This document shows, in pieces, positions 22,148-54,575 of a stretch of DNA of 64,000 nt (positions are counted from its first letter, which is position 1; every line of letters starts with the position of its first letter). Position numbers and translations under genes: made by a program. The stretch is from Litsea cubeba (Eukaryota; Streptophyta; Magnoliopsida; Laurales; Lauraceae), in the NCBI GenBank assembly GCA_012931725.1, contig CM022948.1, positions 62,969,222 to 63,033,221 of the forward strand. The letters are read 5' to 3'. A model generated the notes under the pieces. That model was given only the letters and a program-made list of their open reading frames with translations. It had not been told where the DNA came from and ran no database searches.

Positions 22148-22815
22148 ATTTTATGAGATGGTTGGTACTTCAAGAAGGCAACAGCGGGAGAAAAAAAAAA
22201 AAAAGAGTGGGGGCTGATTTTTCCAATGGCGTTTTAAATCTTGCTGCTTGTTTTCATCATCTAATCCAAGTATATGCCAATGTTGTAGCAGGCCAAAGAA
22301 AACATTTGAAAATGAACGCAGGCGGGGTATAGTCAAACTTGATACAAAATCTTCTCGTTTGGAAGCACTGCATGATCTCCTCTACCCAAGGGTTTGCATG
22401 GTGAACTTGGAGCCCTTAGTTTTTACTGAGGAATTGTTTTGAGAACAGTAGCAATCATCAGATCAAAAGCTTGACCACCATGTCATAGGACCTACATGTG
22501 CAAACTTGAAGCCCCAGTGAAACCATTTATATCCATGGTGTCTGGTTATCCGATACTTTAAAATGAAAAATGTAGCAGGTTCTTGAAAAGAGGAGGGAAT
22601 AGTAGATGTAAAATTACTATAGTAAAAGAAGACAAAAGGTAACTGAATTTGCCTACGTTTACTTTATCACCTGGTTTGTTTCTTGCATCATTGGATTGGA
22701 CAAGATTGCAAATCTCGTTGCTTGCATGTCCAACTACAGGTTTAACAAACAATTGAATATGCTGTTATACATTTGACAGAGAGGTAAAATTCAATAAAGG
22801 ACCGATTGATGTCAA
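22148..22815. other. intergenic between the LRR paralogue and the E2 gene
   Basis: Nothing recognisable except an A14 run near 22193-22204. It should contain the E2 3' untranslated region. Confidence 0.4.
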
Positions 22816-42877
<20,062 letters not shown>

Positions 42878-42924
42878 CTTCTGCCTAGTAGGTTTAGGAC
42901 CAACTTCGAAAACTGTTACATGGC

Positions 42925-43070
42925 CATCAAACTATTGCTTTCAATACACATACTGACCTCATCAAAGTCCATGATGAATAATCTTTCAATACACATACTG
43001 ACCTCATCAAAGTCCATCAAACTATTGCTTTCAATACACATACTGACCTCATTAAAGTCGATGATGAATG
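42925..43070 (+). repeat. triplicated 35-50 bp unit just upstream of the E2 start codon
   Basis: TTTCAATACACATACTGACC recurs three times (about 42938, 42983, 43029), twice preceded by ATCAAACTATTGC and followed by TCATCAAAGTC. Confidence 0.9.
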
Positions 43071-44108
43071 ATCTTTTAGAAGATAAAAGTTATTAAAAAA
43101 GAAATGATAATAAATTATACACAGATATCGTCTTACACAGGATGAAACATATCAATATCATAGGAACACAACTGACGTCAGTCAGACAAAGTCTCTAAAC
43201 CCCAGATAAAAGAAGAAATGGCAAAAACCTCTACACAAAACCCACTACTCAAAGTAATTCAAAAGATCATAAAAGCTCGGATTAGGAAAAAACTACACAT
43301 ATACCACCCATTTGCTTGTATTTGCTGCCATATTTCATTTGTTCAGTCATTTCCTTATTGTTTACTTTTCGTTAGAAAAAAGGCTAAAGATACCCAAAAA
43401 ACTTTCCAGCTGCTATTTTTGTAGTTAACAACTATTTTCCTCATTCTATTTCTTGTAATGTTCATCTAATGATGTTAACTTACCCATTTCCCTATGCAAG
43501 GTCGAGATCATTAGTTCTCTTTCACCTTCATATCTAGCTTGTTTCTTGGTTGTTTTTTATCTTCCTCCAAATTTCTTGACACCTTAACTCTTCCAGAGAC
43601 AGGAGAGTTGCAAAAAGAAAATGGTAGTCCAATATATTCACAACTGGAAAACATGTTGTAGGGTGCAGTAGTGAAGGACAAGCCTCATGGGATATAGATA
43701 GGTAAAAGACCAGACTGCCAGCGAAGCGTTTTATCCAACTTTCTGGGGTTCATTATCAAGAGATTTTTTCTTCTCTAACAAAGTTAAATTATCCTCTATT
43801 TAGATGCTATTCATGATTTGTTCTTACATCAATTAGACATGTAGAATACACTTTCCCTTAAATTTTCTAGCTTTACTGCATGTTTGTTGCAGTGTTACAT
43901 TTTATGGTAATATTCTGAAAAAACCATGATATTATCAGGAAATTACTGCAGAGATATATATCATGACATTATCAAGGTATTTTCAAAATGTTACAGGTGT
44001 TTTTACAGTGGTTAAGAGATGAATATTCTGGGAGTTATGCTGATCATAACATGAAGAATTCATCTTGGAGATACTGAAATTACCATCTTATTTGTCTACT
44101 TGGATAAT
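43071..44108. other. no gene recognised
   Basis: AT-rich. If the leader-exon proposal at 51.36 kb is right, this belongs to the leader intron of the E2 gene. Confidence 0.4.
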
Positions 44109-46937
44109 TGTGACGACCCAATCCTAATTTGACCCAAATTAGTGAACGGCTTAACCTAGTGGATTAATTACCTTAACATGAACGCAATCTAATAAAATGA
44201 TTATAATAAACTCATCCTTTTGGTTTATTGATATAAAGATTTAATTGAGTTTCTAATAAAATTGGAAAGTTAACTATCTAGTATGGCCCACTAGATAATT
44301 AATGATATGATTTCCATAGATATATATTTATATATATCTATGTTTCTTGGGTGCCCAATCAAGTGTGATGTTTCCCATTTGTGTGATCTATAGATTTAGT
44401 GTCCATATTGAAGAGAAATAATCTTGTAGGAAAGGTTGTCATGAGAGGTGGGAAAGGAAACGTAGATTTTCTTTTAGGCTCAATTAAATGTAGGTTTCCT
44501 TTTATACTCAGTAATGAATATTAACTCATAAATAGTGGAGGCTTTAAGTTTTCTTTTATACCCATTAAAGGATATTAATTCACATGTAATTGGGGGGTTT
44601 TAATCATGTTGTTTCTTTATAAATGTCTAACCCTCTTCATCTCCCTCTTGCACCAAGACGACCATCTCTTATGATTTTCTTTGGTTCCCTCCAACCACGT
44701 AAGTTGGATTCTTAGCCTTCTTTTTAAATTTTTAGGTTTATGGTTGTGTTTGGTTTCTTCTTCAAATGATCTATTAATATATAATATTGCAATATCTATT
44801 TGGTTTAGATCCAAATTTAGAGAAAGCAATCTATATAGATCTAAAATGATATGGGTATGCTATATTTTTTTTTTTGTTTGGATCTTCAAATAAAAAAATG
44901 CATGTTAATAGTATCTTTGCCTTCTTTGGTGTTACAGCAAGTAGCAACCCTCCGGGCACTTGTTGGGCTGGGCTGGGCCGGTCCGGGCCGGGTCAGGTTG
45001 GTTCAGGCAGACACGACCGGGCGCTTGGCCGGGTTGGGCCTAGGCTAGTATATGTCCGGGTTGGGTTGACCTACTCACTGAACAGGACTAGAATACTAGG
45101 CTCATTTTAGGTTGGGTCAAGTTGGCCTGACCTGTTACCGACCCAATAGCCTTGTTCAATTTTGGGTCAAGTTTCAAGATGATCTGGCCCGTTAAACTGT
45201 ACTTATTAATGTAATCAATTGGATCAGACCAAGTCCATATATGACCCAATTAAGAACCAGAAGAAAGCCCTGAACCCCTAAACCTAGTGCAACATAGAGT
45301 GCAATGGAGTTAAATATGACTGTTTACTCTAGACAATTTAGAGACAATCTAGATCATCTAAATAACACTTGAATTGGATTTCTTCAATTAGATTCCAGAT
45401 TCAGATAATGACCCAATTTGTTCAAGATCATGTGATTTTGATCATTTAATAAATAAAAGTAAAACATTCATTTCTATCATATGTTAAACAATTAGACCGA
45501 TCCATGCCGTTCAAAATGCTTATATAAGTGAAGTATATGTAGAAATATGATTGATGCCTTTTTTGATGGGCCCAATTGGTATGATCATGACTATTGATAT
45601 ATTGTCTTGATGAATCCAGGCTTGTTTGGTGTCGGATCTTCATCCCGTTTTCACGAATAGAGCCCTCTTACTTAGATATACATTCTTAACGGATGAGATT
45701 TCACTCTAACAGTGTTAAATTTGGATTAATAAATTAGAATTCTATGATTATATGCTTATCGATTCTTTATAAGATTTATAAGCTCTTTTCTTTTTATGAC
45801 CATGCAGAGTAGAAGATTTATCTCATATTTTATATTCCAAATTCAATACATTGATGTGAGTTAAAAACTTCTGAACAATATGATACATGTGATGTGAGGG
45901 TTATGCAATTGTAAAATTAATCATTTAAAAAAAATTATGATCATCTGTTTATGGGCTTGATCGTGGGACGCCACGTGTTTTGTGGAGCCACCATATTCTA
46001 TGTGCTTGCCTTGATCATGAGACACCATGTGCTTTGTGAAGCCAGATGACCAAAAGAGGCTTGATTGTAGGACACCACGCGTTTTGCGAAGCCAATATAT
46101 ATCTAATGCCTGATCGTGGAATACCACATGTTTTGTAAAGCCAGAAATAAGTAGGCTTGATCATGGGACACCACGTGTTTTGTAAAGCCAGAAGTAACTA
46201 CGCTTGATCACGGGATGCCGTGTGTTTTGTGAAGCCCCCAAATTTTTGATAAACTAAGGCTTAATCATGGGATGCTAAGTGGTTTGTGGAGCCTAATATG
46301 TGTTAAGTTAATGCGTATGAAATTTTGTTATTGGTATGCTTTCCTCAATTATTATTATTTTTTCTCCTATGTTATGATTTCTGAATATTCTGATTTATGA
46401 ATTATGTGCACTTACTCCATTGTAATCAATAAAGATGATTTCATAGAATTTTATATTATAATTTATTGTTAACGGTTTGTTTATTAAAATGCTGCATTAT
46501 TTTACATTATTGATTAAATAATTATATGGAAACTAAATTTCTTCCTAAACTTAGAGTTGGAAGAGATGACTAAGTCTCTCCTCTTACTGGGCTGGTTTTT
46601 CTTGCCCCTTTATTAACAAGTTTTCAGTTGATCCAGCATGATGTGTTAAGCTTGGGAAGAAATTGAAAAGGATGATTTCTTCAAGATGTCTTAGAAACAA
46701 TAATATTTCTTCTCTTCCTTTTGTTCGAATAAATGCTTGATTTAGGAGTTTTACTCCTTTTCTGTTGAATTCTCCCAAGTAACTTTTGGACTATTATGCT
46801 ATTAGGATTTAGTCGATATTAAATATACTTTCCATAGTTTATTTTGATGCCTTGTCATGTGATTTACAAAGTTATACTTACTTGTGTGAGGCCACGCGAC
46901 TCCAAACACAAGGTCTTTCGGGTTTGGGTCTGTGGCA
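44109..46937 (+). mobile_element. solo LTR C (2829 bp)
   Basis: Starts TGTGACGACCCAATCC, ends GGGTCTGTGGCA, with exact ATAAT duplications (44104-44108 and 46938-46942). A TTTATAAAT box lies near 44617, followed by a pyrimidine-rich leader. GGGCTGGGCCGG-type low complexity lies at 44955-45075. No internal domains. Confidence 0.85.
45953..46300 (+). repeat. seven-copy self-complementary array in solo LTR C
   Basis: A core of 36 bp, starting GGCTTGATCATGGGACACCA and ending TTTTGTGAAGCC, recurs seven times at about 45-55 bp intervals. The ends GGCTT/AAGCC are complementary. Confidence 0.9.
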
Positions 46938-46950
46938 ATAATATTGTAGT

Positions 46951-49710
46951 TGTAAGGTCACAACTCATAATTATTGGTATTAGTGCTAATTAATAGTATT
47001 TATCCTTGATTAATTGTGTTTGTCAGTTCACTAAGTGGGTTTAGAGGTTAGTTAACTTAGTTTTAGGGTAAGAATAGTGTTTGAGTAGCTTTGGAAAGTT
47101 TTGAGAGCCTTTGGACATAGATTGGTGCCTTTAGGGACCTAGTCGACATTTCAGGAAAAGTTGCAAATTCCGAAAATTGTCATTTTTGGCTCATTAGATA
47201 GATTGAGTTATTTCTTGAAACTTCTCTCCTAGACCGAATCCATCCAATGTCTCGAATACCTCCATTTTGCTTTACTTTTCACTAATAGGAACATGGAGGT
47301 CAGTTTCTAAAAGTTGACACTATATAAGCTCTTCACTCCCTCCATTTTCTTCTTCTCTCTTCTCCATTCTAGCAACAACCTTCTTTCTTCTCTTTCTTCT
47401 TCTTCCTTGCTTCCAACCAAGAGATTCAATCTTCCATTTGTGAGTTAGAGACCACCAACAAGGTCATGTCTTCCTCCTCTCTCCATTGCTTACCATTGGT
47501 AGAAGATCCAAGCTTGGTCGCCCCTCCCAACATCAACTTCACTTCGATTGAACCACTTAGAGGTTAGATCTCTTTCCCATCTTCTATTATGTTGATTAGG
47601 ACCTTAGTTCAGCCACAAATCCCAACATGCATGCCCTAATTCCACCTCTTCCTTCTCTTTCCATTTCTAGGTGCTCTAAGGTAGATTTTGAGGGTTCAGG
47701 TGCTTGAGGGAGTTTCAGCTGAGTTCAGAGGTCTTAGAAGAGTATTTAAGAGCTTAAGAGACCAAGCCAAGTGATTAAATTAAGTTCCATAACATGCATG
47801 TATGAATCTTGATGATCCCACTTTCCATTCACTTCCTTCTCAAAAAAAAACTCATGTTTTTGTTTAATTTGTAATTGGACTTAATAATATTTTTTAAACC
47901 CTTAATTAAGTCTGTTTAGAACCCCTAATTATGTGCTTAAAACTCCTTGAGAAGTGAGTGAAAAAGGGGGAGAAAAACCCCTTAGAAACCAAACTCCCCA
48001 CAATCCCAAGCTCCCACAACCCACCACCCCCCTTGTGGGTAGTTTTGAGCCCTTTTTGACCCGGTTCATCCTCCATGTTTGGGGCATGATTTTGGGGCTT
48101 TGCAAATGAGTTTGTGAGCCATTGTTTGCCCCCTCTAATGGACCAATTAGAGGTGTTAAAGCCCGGTCCTTTACACACCAACCTTAGCCAATAGGATGAG
48201 ACCTTTGACTTCTACACTGATGTCACTTGTCAGTTATGTTTGAGATAGTTGTGATCATCTGCCGAAACCTATCACCTACCCAACCCTAGCTTAGTTACTT
48301 GACTTTTGTGAGTCATTCCTTGGATCTCTAGTGAATTAACTTGCCCGAGTCTCTCTTGGTCGGTGAGCAAGAATACTGTCATGCTGGCTTCCTCATTTCC
48401 CGGATCCGCCTAAACCCCTTCTACCCATTCCAGAGCTGCTCATTTCATGCCGAAATGTTGCCTGTTTGTCCTCAGCACTGTTTAGCTTAATTTTAGCAAT
48501 TTAAGTCTTGTTTTCTTCACTTGACCAGTTTTACTCGTTAGTGTGCTAGTTTCTCGATTTTTGTCCCTTCTTTGTTCATTTGGTCTATATGAATATTGTG
48601 TGGGGCTACTTATTAAGATAAGTGTGTTCTGACTTGTTTTATCCTGTTTTCGGAGTAGTTCCCCATTTTAGTTACCGTTTTCGAGGTAGAGTCCAGTCGG
48701 TCGGTTTAGCCTTGTATTCTTGAGTCGGCACCACTCAACTTTGATCCCTCCCCAGTTAGACCAGCAGAGTTGGGGTGTGTACTTTTAGTATTAACTAGAG
48801 TTTAGTTTTCTGTTTGTCTGCCCACTTCATGGTCCTGCCGCCACAACCACAAAGTTGGGGTTATTTCTGTAAGATTATATTTCTTCCACTCTCTTCACGA
48901 TCACGTCACCACAACCGTGATGGGAGAAGATAACTATATGTGGATGTATCATTTTGCTAGGTTATGTTGCATGATAGATTTGGCTATTATGGTTCTATTA
49001 TTTGTTCATTCGGCATTTATTCATGCATAACCTACCTAGTTAGACTCTCATTGGAATTTTGTTAACCTTCAGCATGTTTATTATTCTTATTTGTTGCAGA
49101 ATATTATGCCAATTATTTTAATCACTTGTCAGGTCATCATGCCTGACGTAGCTAAACTTGGTGCTATAGGTATTGACCCCTTTGCCCCTGAGTTGGAGTG
49201 TGAGGCGGCGGCGGCTGTGGAGCCGTAGGTGCCGTGAGATTGTTGTGCTGACGATGTCATCTAAACATTGTTTTGGTACTAGAGTTGCCATCATATTTTT
49301 GGAAGTGGTTGTATTTTAGGCTTATTGTAGTTGTACTGGCTTCTGTTAGCCATTTCCTTTAGGTTGTAATTAATACCCTCCCTGTAATTGTAACTTTAAT
49401 ATTTGGGCAAATGAAATATCCCGGTTACTGTCATGCTCTGTATTCTCTTGTTTATGTTTTACTCCAGTCTGATGACGTACTTGGGACAGCAAGCATTTGC
49501 AAAAATGTTCGGGTTGCGACACGGAATCTGATGGCCACAGACTCCGGGTTGCAACGCCACGTAGGCTTCTGCTAAATTTCTTGATTGTGATGGAAGTTTT
49601 TATATCCTCACATACGCAGATTGTGAGAAAGAAATACAATTATTCCATAAATCCTAAACTCGCACCCCGAGATGCGCATAGCTGAAGTAATCCAGTTTGA
49701 GGGTGTGACA
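46951..49710 (+). mobile_element. solo LTR D (2760 bp), next to solo LTR C
   Basis: Starts TGTAAGGTCACAACTC and ends GAGGGTGTGACA. The flanks GTAGT (46946-46950) and GTGGT (49711-49715) match at 4 of 5 bases. A TATATAAG box at 47321-47328 is followed by a long CT-rich leader. No coding domains. Confidence 0.72.
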
Positions 49711-51355
49711 GTGGTCATAGGATATTATCCTTCAATCATATTTCTAAGGAGACAACTTGATATCAAGGACTCAGGCCCACTAAGAGCTTAGAGAGTAAGG
49801 TTAGCAGGTCAAAAGTTATTGAACAAAGACCATCCTTCATCACGAAAGTTTTTAATAAAATCATTTAACAATCATTCATCCTTATAATGCTCATGTCATC
49901 AATGTTATCTATGAGTTCATGCACTCATCTCAAGCAAGATATTGTTCTATTGTATATCATATTTGTAGTAGCTCAAAAGTTTCCCAGGAAAAGGAATCTT
50001 TTAAATGTAGTTACAGTCATATCAATACAGAAGATTATACAAATTCTAGTCAGGCACTAAGATTAATGGATATTTACCACTGAATACTGCACACTCGGAG
50101 GAACCGTAATAAGCAATTGCAGTTGATGCTTGATAGCTCAAGTGGGGAGAGTCATATAAAAGCAAATGGCTGACTAGGCTTTCTCCAACTGAAGACCTTA
50201 TTGAAAAAGTTGGAGGTTAAAGTTTCTCTTCCTGTTAACAAATATTGAGATGATCAAGTTGTAGTACACATATCTTTCCTAGTCCTATATCATGAGAGAG
50301 CAAAGCATATTTAAGCTGATTTAACTTCATCAGGTAAAAGAGTCATAGCTAAAGAGATGTCACTCTATATAAAAAAATTGAAGATCAGTTTGCAGAATTT
50401 CCCACAAAAGGTATTGAGAAAGGTCATGTTAGTAGAATTCACTGTAAACTACGTATTATTGACATTCATGATCCATCTGTTCAGGAGTTTCCAACTGTAA
50501 ACTACATTATCTAGTCATGAGACTACATAAATAGGCACTTCTATTAGTTTTATTAAGTGGGGATTGTCAATTACCCAATGACTAATTCAACCAATTAAAA
50601 AGAAACGAAAACAAAAAGGAATGAGATCCCCTCCACAAGAAAACAATACAGACCCCTCATGAGTACAAATCAGTTGCAATTAAAAAAAGGTCAAAAGAAA
50701 CCCACGTACCAAATCAAAATCGAGTTACAAATCACCATTTCCCTAACATTTAATGCATTAATTCAAAATCAAATCACTTCAACCTCCAACTTATCAGAAG
50801 CAGCCCACAAAACCCAAAAGACAAAAGTTTCAGTTTCGACCCAGAAACAATCAGATAAGCATTTTCTTAACATTTAAAGAAAAAAAAAAACTCAAAATCT
50901 TATCAATTCAACCTCTACCCAACTCATCATACAGAACCTGGAAAATCCAAAAGAACCCCATTTAAGTTTCATCCCAGAAATAGCCAAATCAGCATTTCTT
51001 AACATTGAATGCATGAATCCAAATCTCAAAATCTAATCAATTCAACATCTACCCAAGTTATCAGAAAGAACCTCGAGAAAATCACAAAGAAACCCATTTC
51101 AATTTCAACCCAGAAAAATCAAAAGAAACCATCATTTCATCAACATTTAAAGCAAAAGTTCAGAACCCAATGACTTCAACCTCAGCCCCCCAAGTTGGAA
51201 AGAACCCACAAAACTCAAACAAACCCAATTTCCATTTCACCCCAGAATAAACTAAATCAAATCAGATCAAATATGGAGCAAATGAATCACATGAAATCAA
51301 TCAATTGAAGAAGCATGAAAAAGAAACAAGAGGAATCGGACTCACCGAATAGATG
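49711..51355 (+). other. mostly unrecognised; contains a copia 3' relic
   Basis: Apart from the copia relic at 50220-50500, the part 50560-51340 is A-rich repetitive-looking sequence (AACCCA, TCAATTTCAACC-like words) without coding potential. Confidence 0.45.
50220..50500 (+). pseudogene. degraded copia RNase H C-terminus
   Basis: Frame-hopping readings resemble HERAKHI, AKEM.LYIK.IEDQF and TKGIEKGHV, then LRIIDIHDPS. These follow the order of the copia RNase H tail (HERTKHIE.., FTKGL..). No intact frame. Confidence 0.6.
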
Positions 51356-51600
51356 GTATAGAAGTTGGGAATTACAACCATCAGTTCCAAAGCAATAAAA
51401 GTTTCAAGAAACCGATGATTTTAGATGAAGATAGGAATCGATTATTTCGAGTACGGCACGAAAAGAGAAAACCAACTCCATCGTATAAAGGAGAAAAGGT
51501 TAAAGAAAGAAGAAAAAGGAGATTGAAATTGTAAAAAAGCTGCAGGGCTGAAAAGGCAATGAGAACGTGGACAATTTCAAGAGGCACGTGAAGGAAGGAG
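51356..51600 (-). promoter_or_regulatory. candidate untranslated first exon and promoter of the E2 gene
   Basis: On the minus strand a CT-rich, leader-like stretch ends at 51356 with a consensus donor, CG|GTGAGT. Just upstream lie ACGT-core motifs, including CACGTG (51585-51590), a G-box. The next minus-strand acceptor that would make sense is 3 nt before the E2 ATG at 42877. The link is an inference from position, strand and splice-site quality. If correct, the leader intron is about 8.5 kb and contains solo LTRs C and D. Confidence 0.4.
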
Positions 51601-52831
51601 AAATTCTGGACGTGCCATGCAACTGCTAAACGAATCCTACCCTCTAAATGGTGGCCCCATATAAAGGAGATGCCTTGATTTCAGATTTGATTTGAAACTT
51701 GGGCCCAAAGATGAGCCTGCATGGGATGGAAACTTTGACAATGGAACCCAATTTTCAATTTGAGTAGCCCTGAGAAGTTGGCCCTTTGCTGAGTGGGGCC
51801 ATCATGGCCCTACCCGCCAAAGTCTGGGGAAGGGAGGGCGTTTTTTATCTTAAAGTCTGAGGGTAAGGTAGGGCCCTGTAAGTGCCTAAATTGATACGGA
51901 CTTAACAAGATGGATTAAGATCTTTGTAGAGCTCTTTAGAAAAGGTGAATGCCTGAAACCCGAAAGGAAAGAGAGAAAAGCAATCAAAGATCTGCTGCTA
52001 TCAGCACAAGGCTCTCCGATGCCTAAGTTAGTTCAATAACTCAACAAAGGGGAGGGGAGGGAAGAGAGAGTTTGGATGTGTGTATATGTGTAAAAACATA
52101 CATTGTCTGAATTTGCTCCTTGTATATATAGGTTGGGAGTCCTTTGACTTTAGGTAGGGAGTCCCCTGACTCTTGACAGGATACTTGAGAAGTACAGTCC
52201 CATCGGACCTCACCTTTCATTAATTGCAGTCTCATCAGACCTTACCCTGTTGACCACAGAGGTACAGTCCCATCGAACCTTACCTCGATGCAGACATAGC
52301 CACCGGGTAATGATATCTTTTTTCCTTTATCCGATGCGTATCTTCATCTCTCCACACGTTCTGTAACGTGGTTGGGTCTCCATAGAAGTACAGCTGTCAG
52401 TGCTTGTCTTGGTAACCGAACTGAACTGAAGATGGTACCGAGGTCAGGCATGACCTTAATATGGAGTACTTTGGCACTATTGCCGAGATGCACAAGGCCG
52501 TGATTTGGCACTATTGCCGAGATGCACGAGGCCGAGATCTGGCACCATTGCCGAGGTGCATTCTGGCATTGTTGTCCAGGTGCACAAGGCCGAGACCAAG
52601 ATATGTTTAGCCGGTACTTTTACCGAAATTAGGATAATCTCGGTAGCTCGGAAATATCCCACACATGCACGATTTTGAAAAGCCCTCTACCTTGAGAGCA
52701 TGGTGACTTTTGACAAATATGTCCAATATGTATATGATAAATATATGCATGTGTCTATGTAAACTTATGAGATTTATTTTCATAATTATATGAGCTAAAT
52801 ACGGGCTTTTATAGACCTACTTATATATATA
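51601..52831. repeat. repeat-rich region, possible old LTR
   Basis: Contains three copies of a 22-bp unit AGTCCCATCGGACCTCACC (52192-52284), a 34-bp unit TTTGGCACTATTGCCGAGAT repeated about four times (52470-52597), and a TATATATA box near 52126. TGTAAGTGCC at 51877 could be an LTR edge on the minus strand. I could not define the other end. Confidence 0.45.
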
Positions 52832-52978
52832 AGGGAATTTAACGGGAAAAACCCTCTTAAACATGGTATTATTGCAATTGGCCCCAGTAAAAAACATCAG
52901 ACGGATTGGGCCCTGAATCCACGTTTTTCTTTTCTTTTTCTTTTTTTTTGTCTTTTAGCGCTATAGTCGATATCGACT

Positions 52979-53212
52979 ATCCCTGTGTATAATAAAGACC
53001 GAAACCCATTTCTTTCTTGTTTGTCTTCTTCCTCTTTTCCCCTTTTCCCCTTTCATCTCTTCCTCTCTCTCTTGTTCTCTCTTGCTGATCTCTATCCCTG
53101 TGTATAATAAAGACCGAAACCCATTTCTTTCTTGTTCGTCTTCTTCCTCTTTTCCCCTTTTCCCCTTTCAATCTCTTCCTCTCTCTCTTTGTTCTCTCTT
53201 GCTGAATCTCTA
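52979..53212. repeat. 117-bp tandem duplication in the MULE
   Basis: Two nearly identical copies start ATCCCTGTGTATAATAAAGA at about 52979 and 53093. They differ by a few substitutions and single-base indels. Confidence 0.9.
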
Positions 53213-53649
53213 CAACTGATCTCAAATCACACATCACAATCTCAACCATAATATCTTTTCGAAGTGAGGAAGAATGAAAGAGAAAGCCGGTGGGTGTGTG
53301 AAGATGAGATGCACGGAGATGGAGGTGTGCGCAGGGGCTGTGAGGGCGGAGTGCAGCAGTGAAGGAGGGGGAAAAGAGAAAAGAAGATGAGGAAAGAAAG
53401 AGGAAAGAAAGGAAAGAGAGGGAGAAGGAAGAAGAAAGAATAAAGGACTGTGCATTGGCGTGGAGTGCAAGTGGGTGGCAAAGGGCAGTGCAGGGAGAAA
53501 AGAGAAGAAGAGGGAGAGAGGGGAAGGAAGAAAGAAAGAAAGGAACAGACGAAGACCAGATCAGATTTGCAAGCCCAGATCCTCTGAGTTTCTCCTCTTC
53601 TTCGATCAAATCAAATTTCTCTCGTTCGTCTTCTGCGCCGCAATCCAAG

Positions 53650-53992
53650 ACCGAGGAATGGTCTTCTTCTCCGTTCACGGTGGCCGAACCAGTCCTCTAT
53701 TGCTTCTCTGATGTTACTGTATCCAATAGCCTCTTTGCAATATTCAAGGTTGGGGTGAACTCGGGTGAGGTGTTTATGGTTGATTTGAGGAAGCTTGATA
53801 GAGTGAACCCATGGGTTTGTTTAGGGGATGGTAGAAAGGGTAGCAATGGGAAGAAGGAGGGTTCTAATTCCAAGATTCAGAGCCATGGGAGGCGGGTTTT
53901 TTGCAGCAAAGGTGGGGATTTAGAACTGTGGTCTGAGGTGAAAATGGGTTCCTATAGAAATGGTGAAGATGGGTTGGGAGAGAATGTTTTTA
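53650..53992 (+). pseudogene. BTB/POZ-WD40 protein gene fragment carried by the MULE
   Basis: Within an ORF open from 53359 to 54039, residues 98-211 read FTVAEPVLYCFSDVTVSNSL, SGEVFMVDLRKL, PWVCLGDGRK and HGRRVFCSKGGDLELWSEV. I recognise these as the C-terminal beta-propeller part of plant BTB/POZ proteins of the At5g41330 type. The reading then leaves the family after GENVFR. The first 65 residues are Lys/Glu/Arg-rich low complexity from an AG-rich tract and are not part of that family. There is no BTB domain, so the piece is a partial copy. The assignment is from memory of the family, not a search. Confidence 0.5.
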
Positions 53993-54025
53993 GACCGGGT
54001 TATTACTACTTATTTGAAAGAAGAG

Positions 54026-54575
54026 ATGGGTTTCATTGATACTATCTTGTGTGGGTGAATTCGTATATTTGTATGTACAAATTCTTTGTTTACTTGTTTG
54101 GATTGGATATTCTTCTTTCACAGGAAAACATGGATTTCATTAATATTATCTTGTTTGGGTGAATTCAATTATATGTATGTGCAAGATTGTTGTTTACTTG
54201 TTTGGATTGGATCTTCTTCTTTCATAGTAAAACTTGGATTTCATTGATTTTCTTTTTGTAGGGGTTGAATTCAGTAAGTACATGTGCAATTATTTCTATT
54301 TAGTTGTTTGAATTCGATCTCATAAGAAAAGATAGGTTCTTTTGGATTTTCTTGTTTTGGTAAATTAATTCTATCAAATTCATATGCAATTGTTCTGGTT
54401 ACTTGTTTGATTTTGGTGTTCTTCTTTTAGAGGAAAAGATATGTCTCATTGGTTTTTCTTGGGGTAAATCTATTTAATTAGATATGCAATTTTTCTGTTT
54501 ACTTATTTGAGTTCGGTCTTTTTCTTTCATGGATTTCTGTGGTTCTTTCTTGTTAGGTGAATTCTATCAAATAAA
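54026..54575 (+). repeat. satellite-like array, unit about 105 bp, about 5 copies
   Basis: Each unit contains a GGATTTCATTGAT-like start, a GGTGAATTC-like word, a TATGTGCAA-like word, TTACTTGTTTGGATTGG and TTCTTCTTTCA. Copies diverge progressively from left to right. Confidence 0.8.

Noticed and set aside
45953..46300. Regular repeat-spacer pattern resembling a CRISPR array
   Set aside because: Plant nuclear DNA inside a solo LTR. Spacers are short, similar to one another and irregular, and there are no cas genes.
53359..53640. N-terminal Lys/Glu-rich half of the 226-codon ORF as a real protein
   Set aside because: It reads an AG-rich direct repeat that recurs at 54826. The opposite strand is equally open (233 codons), as expected for low complexity.
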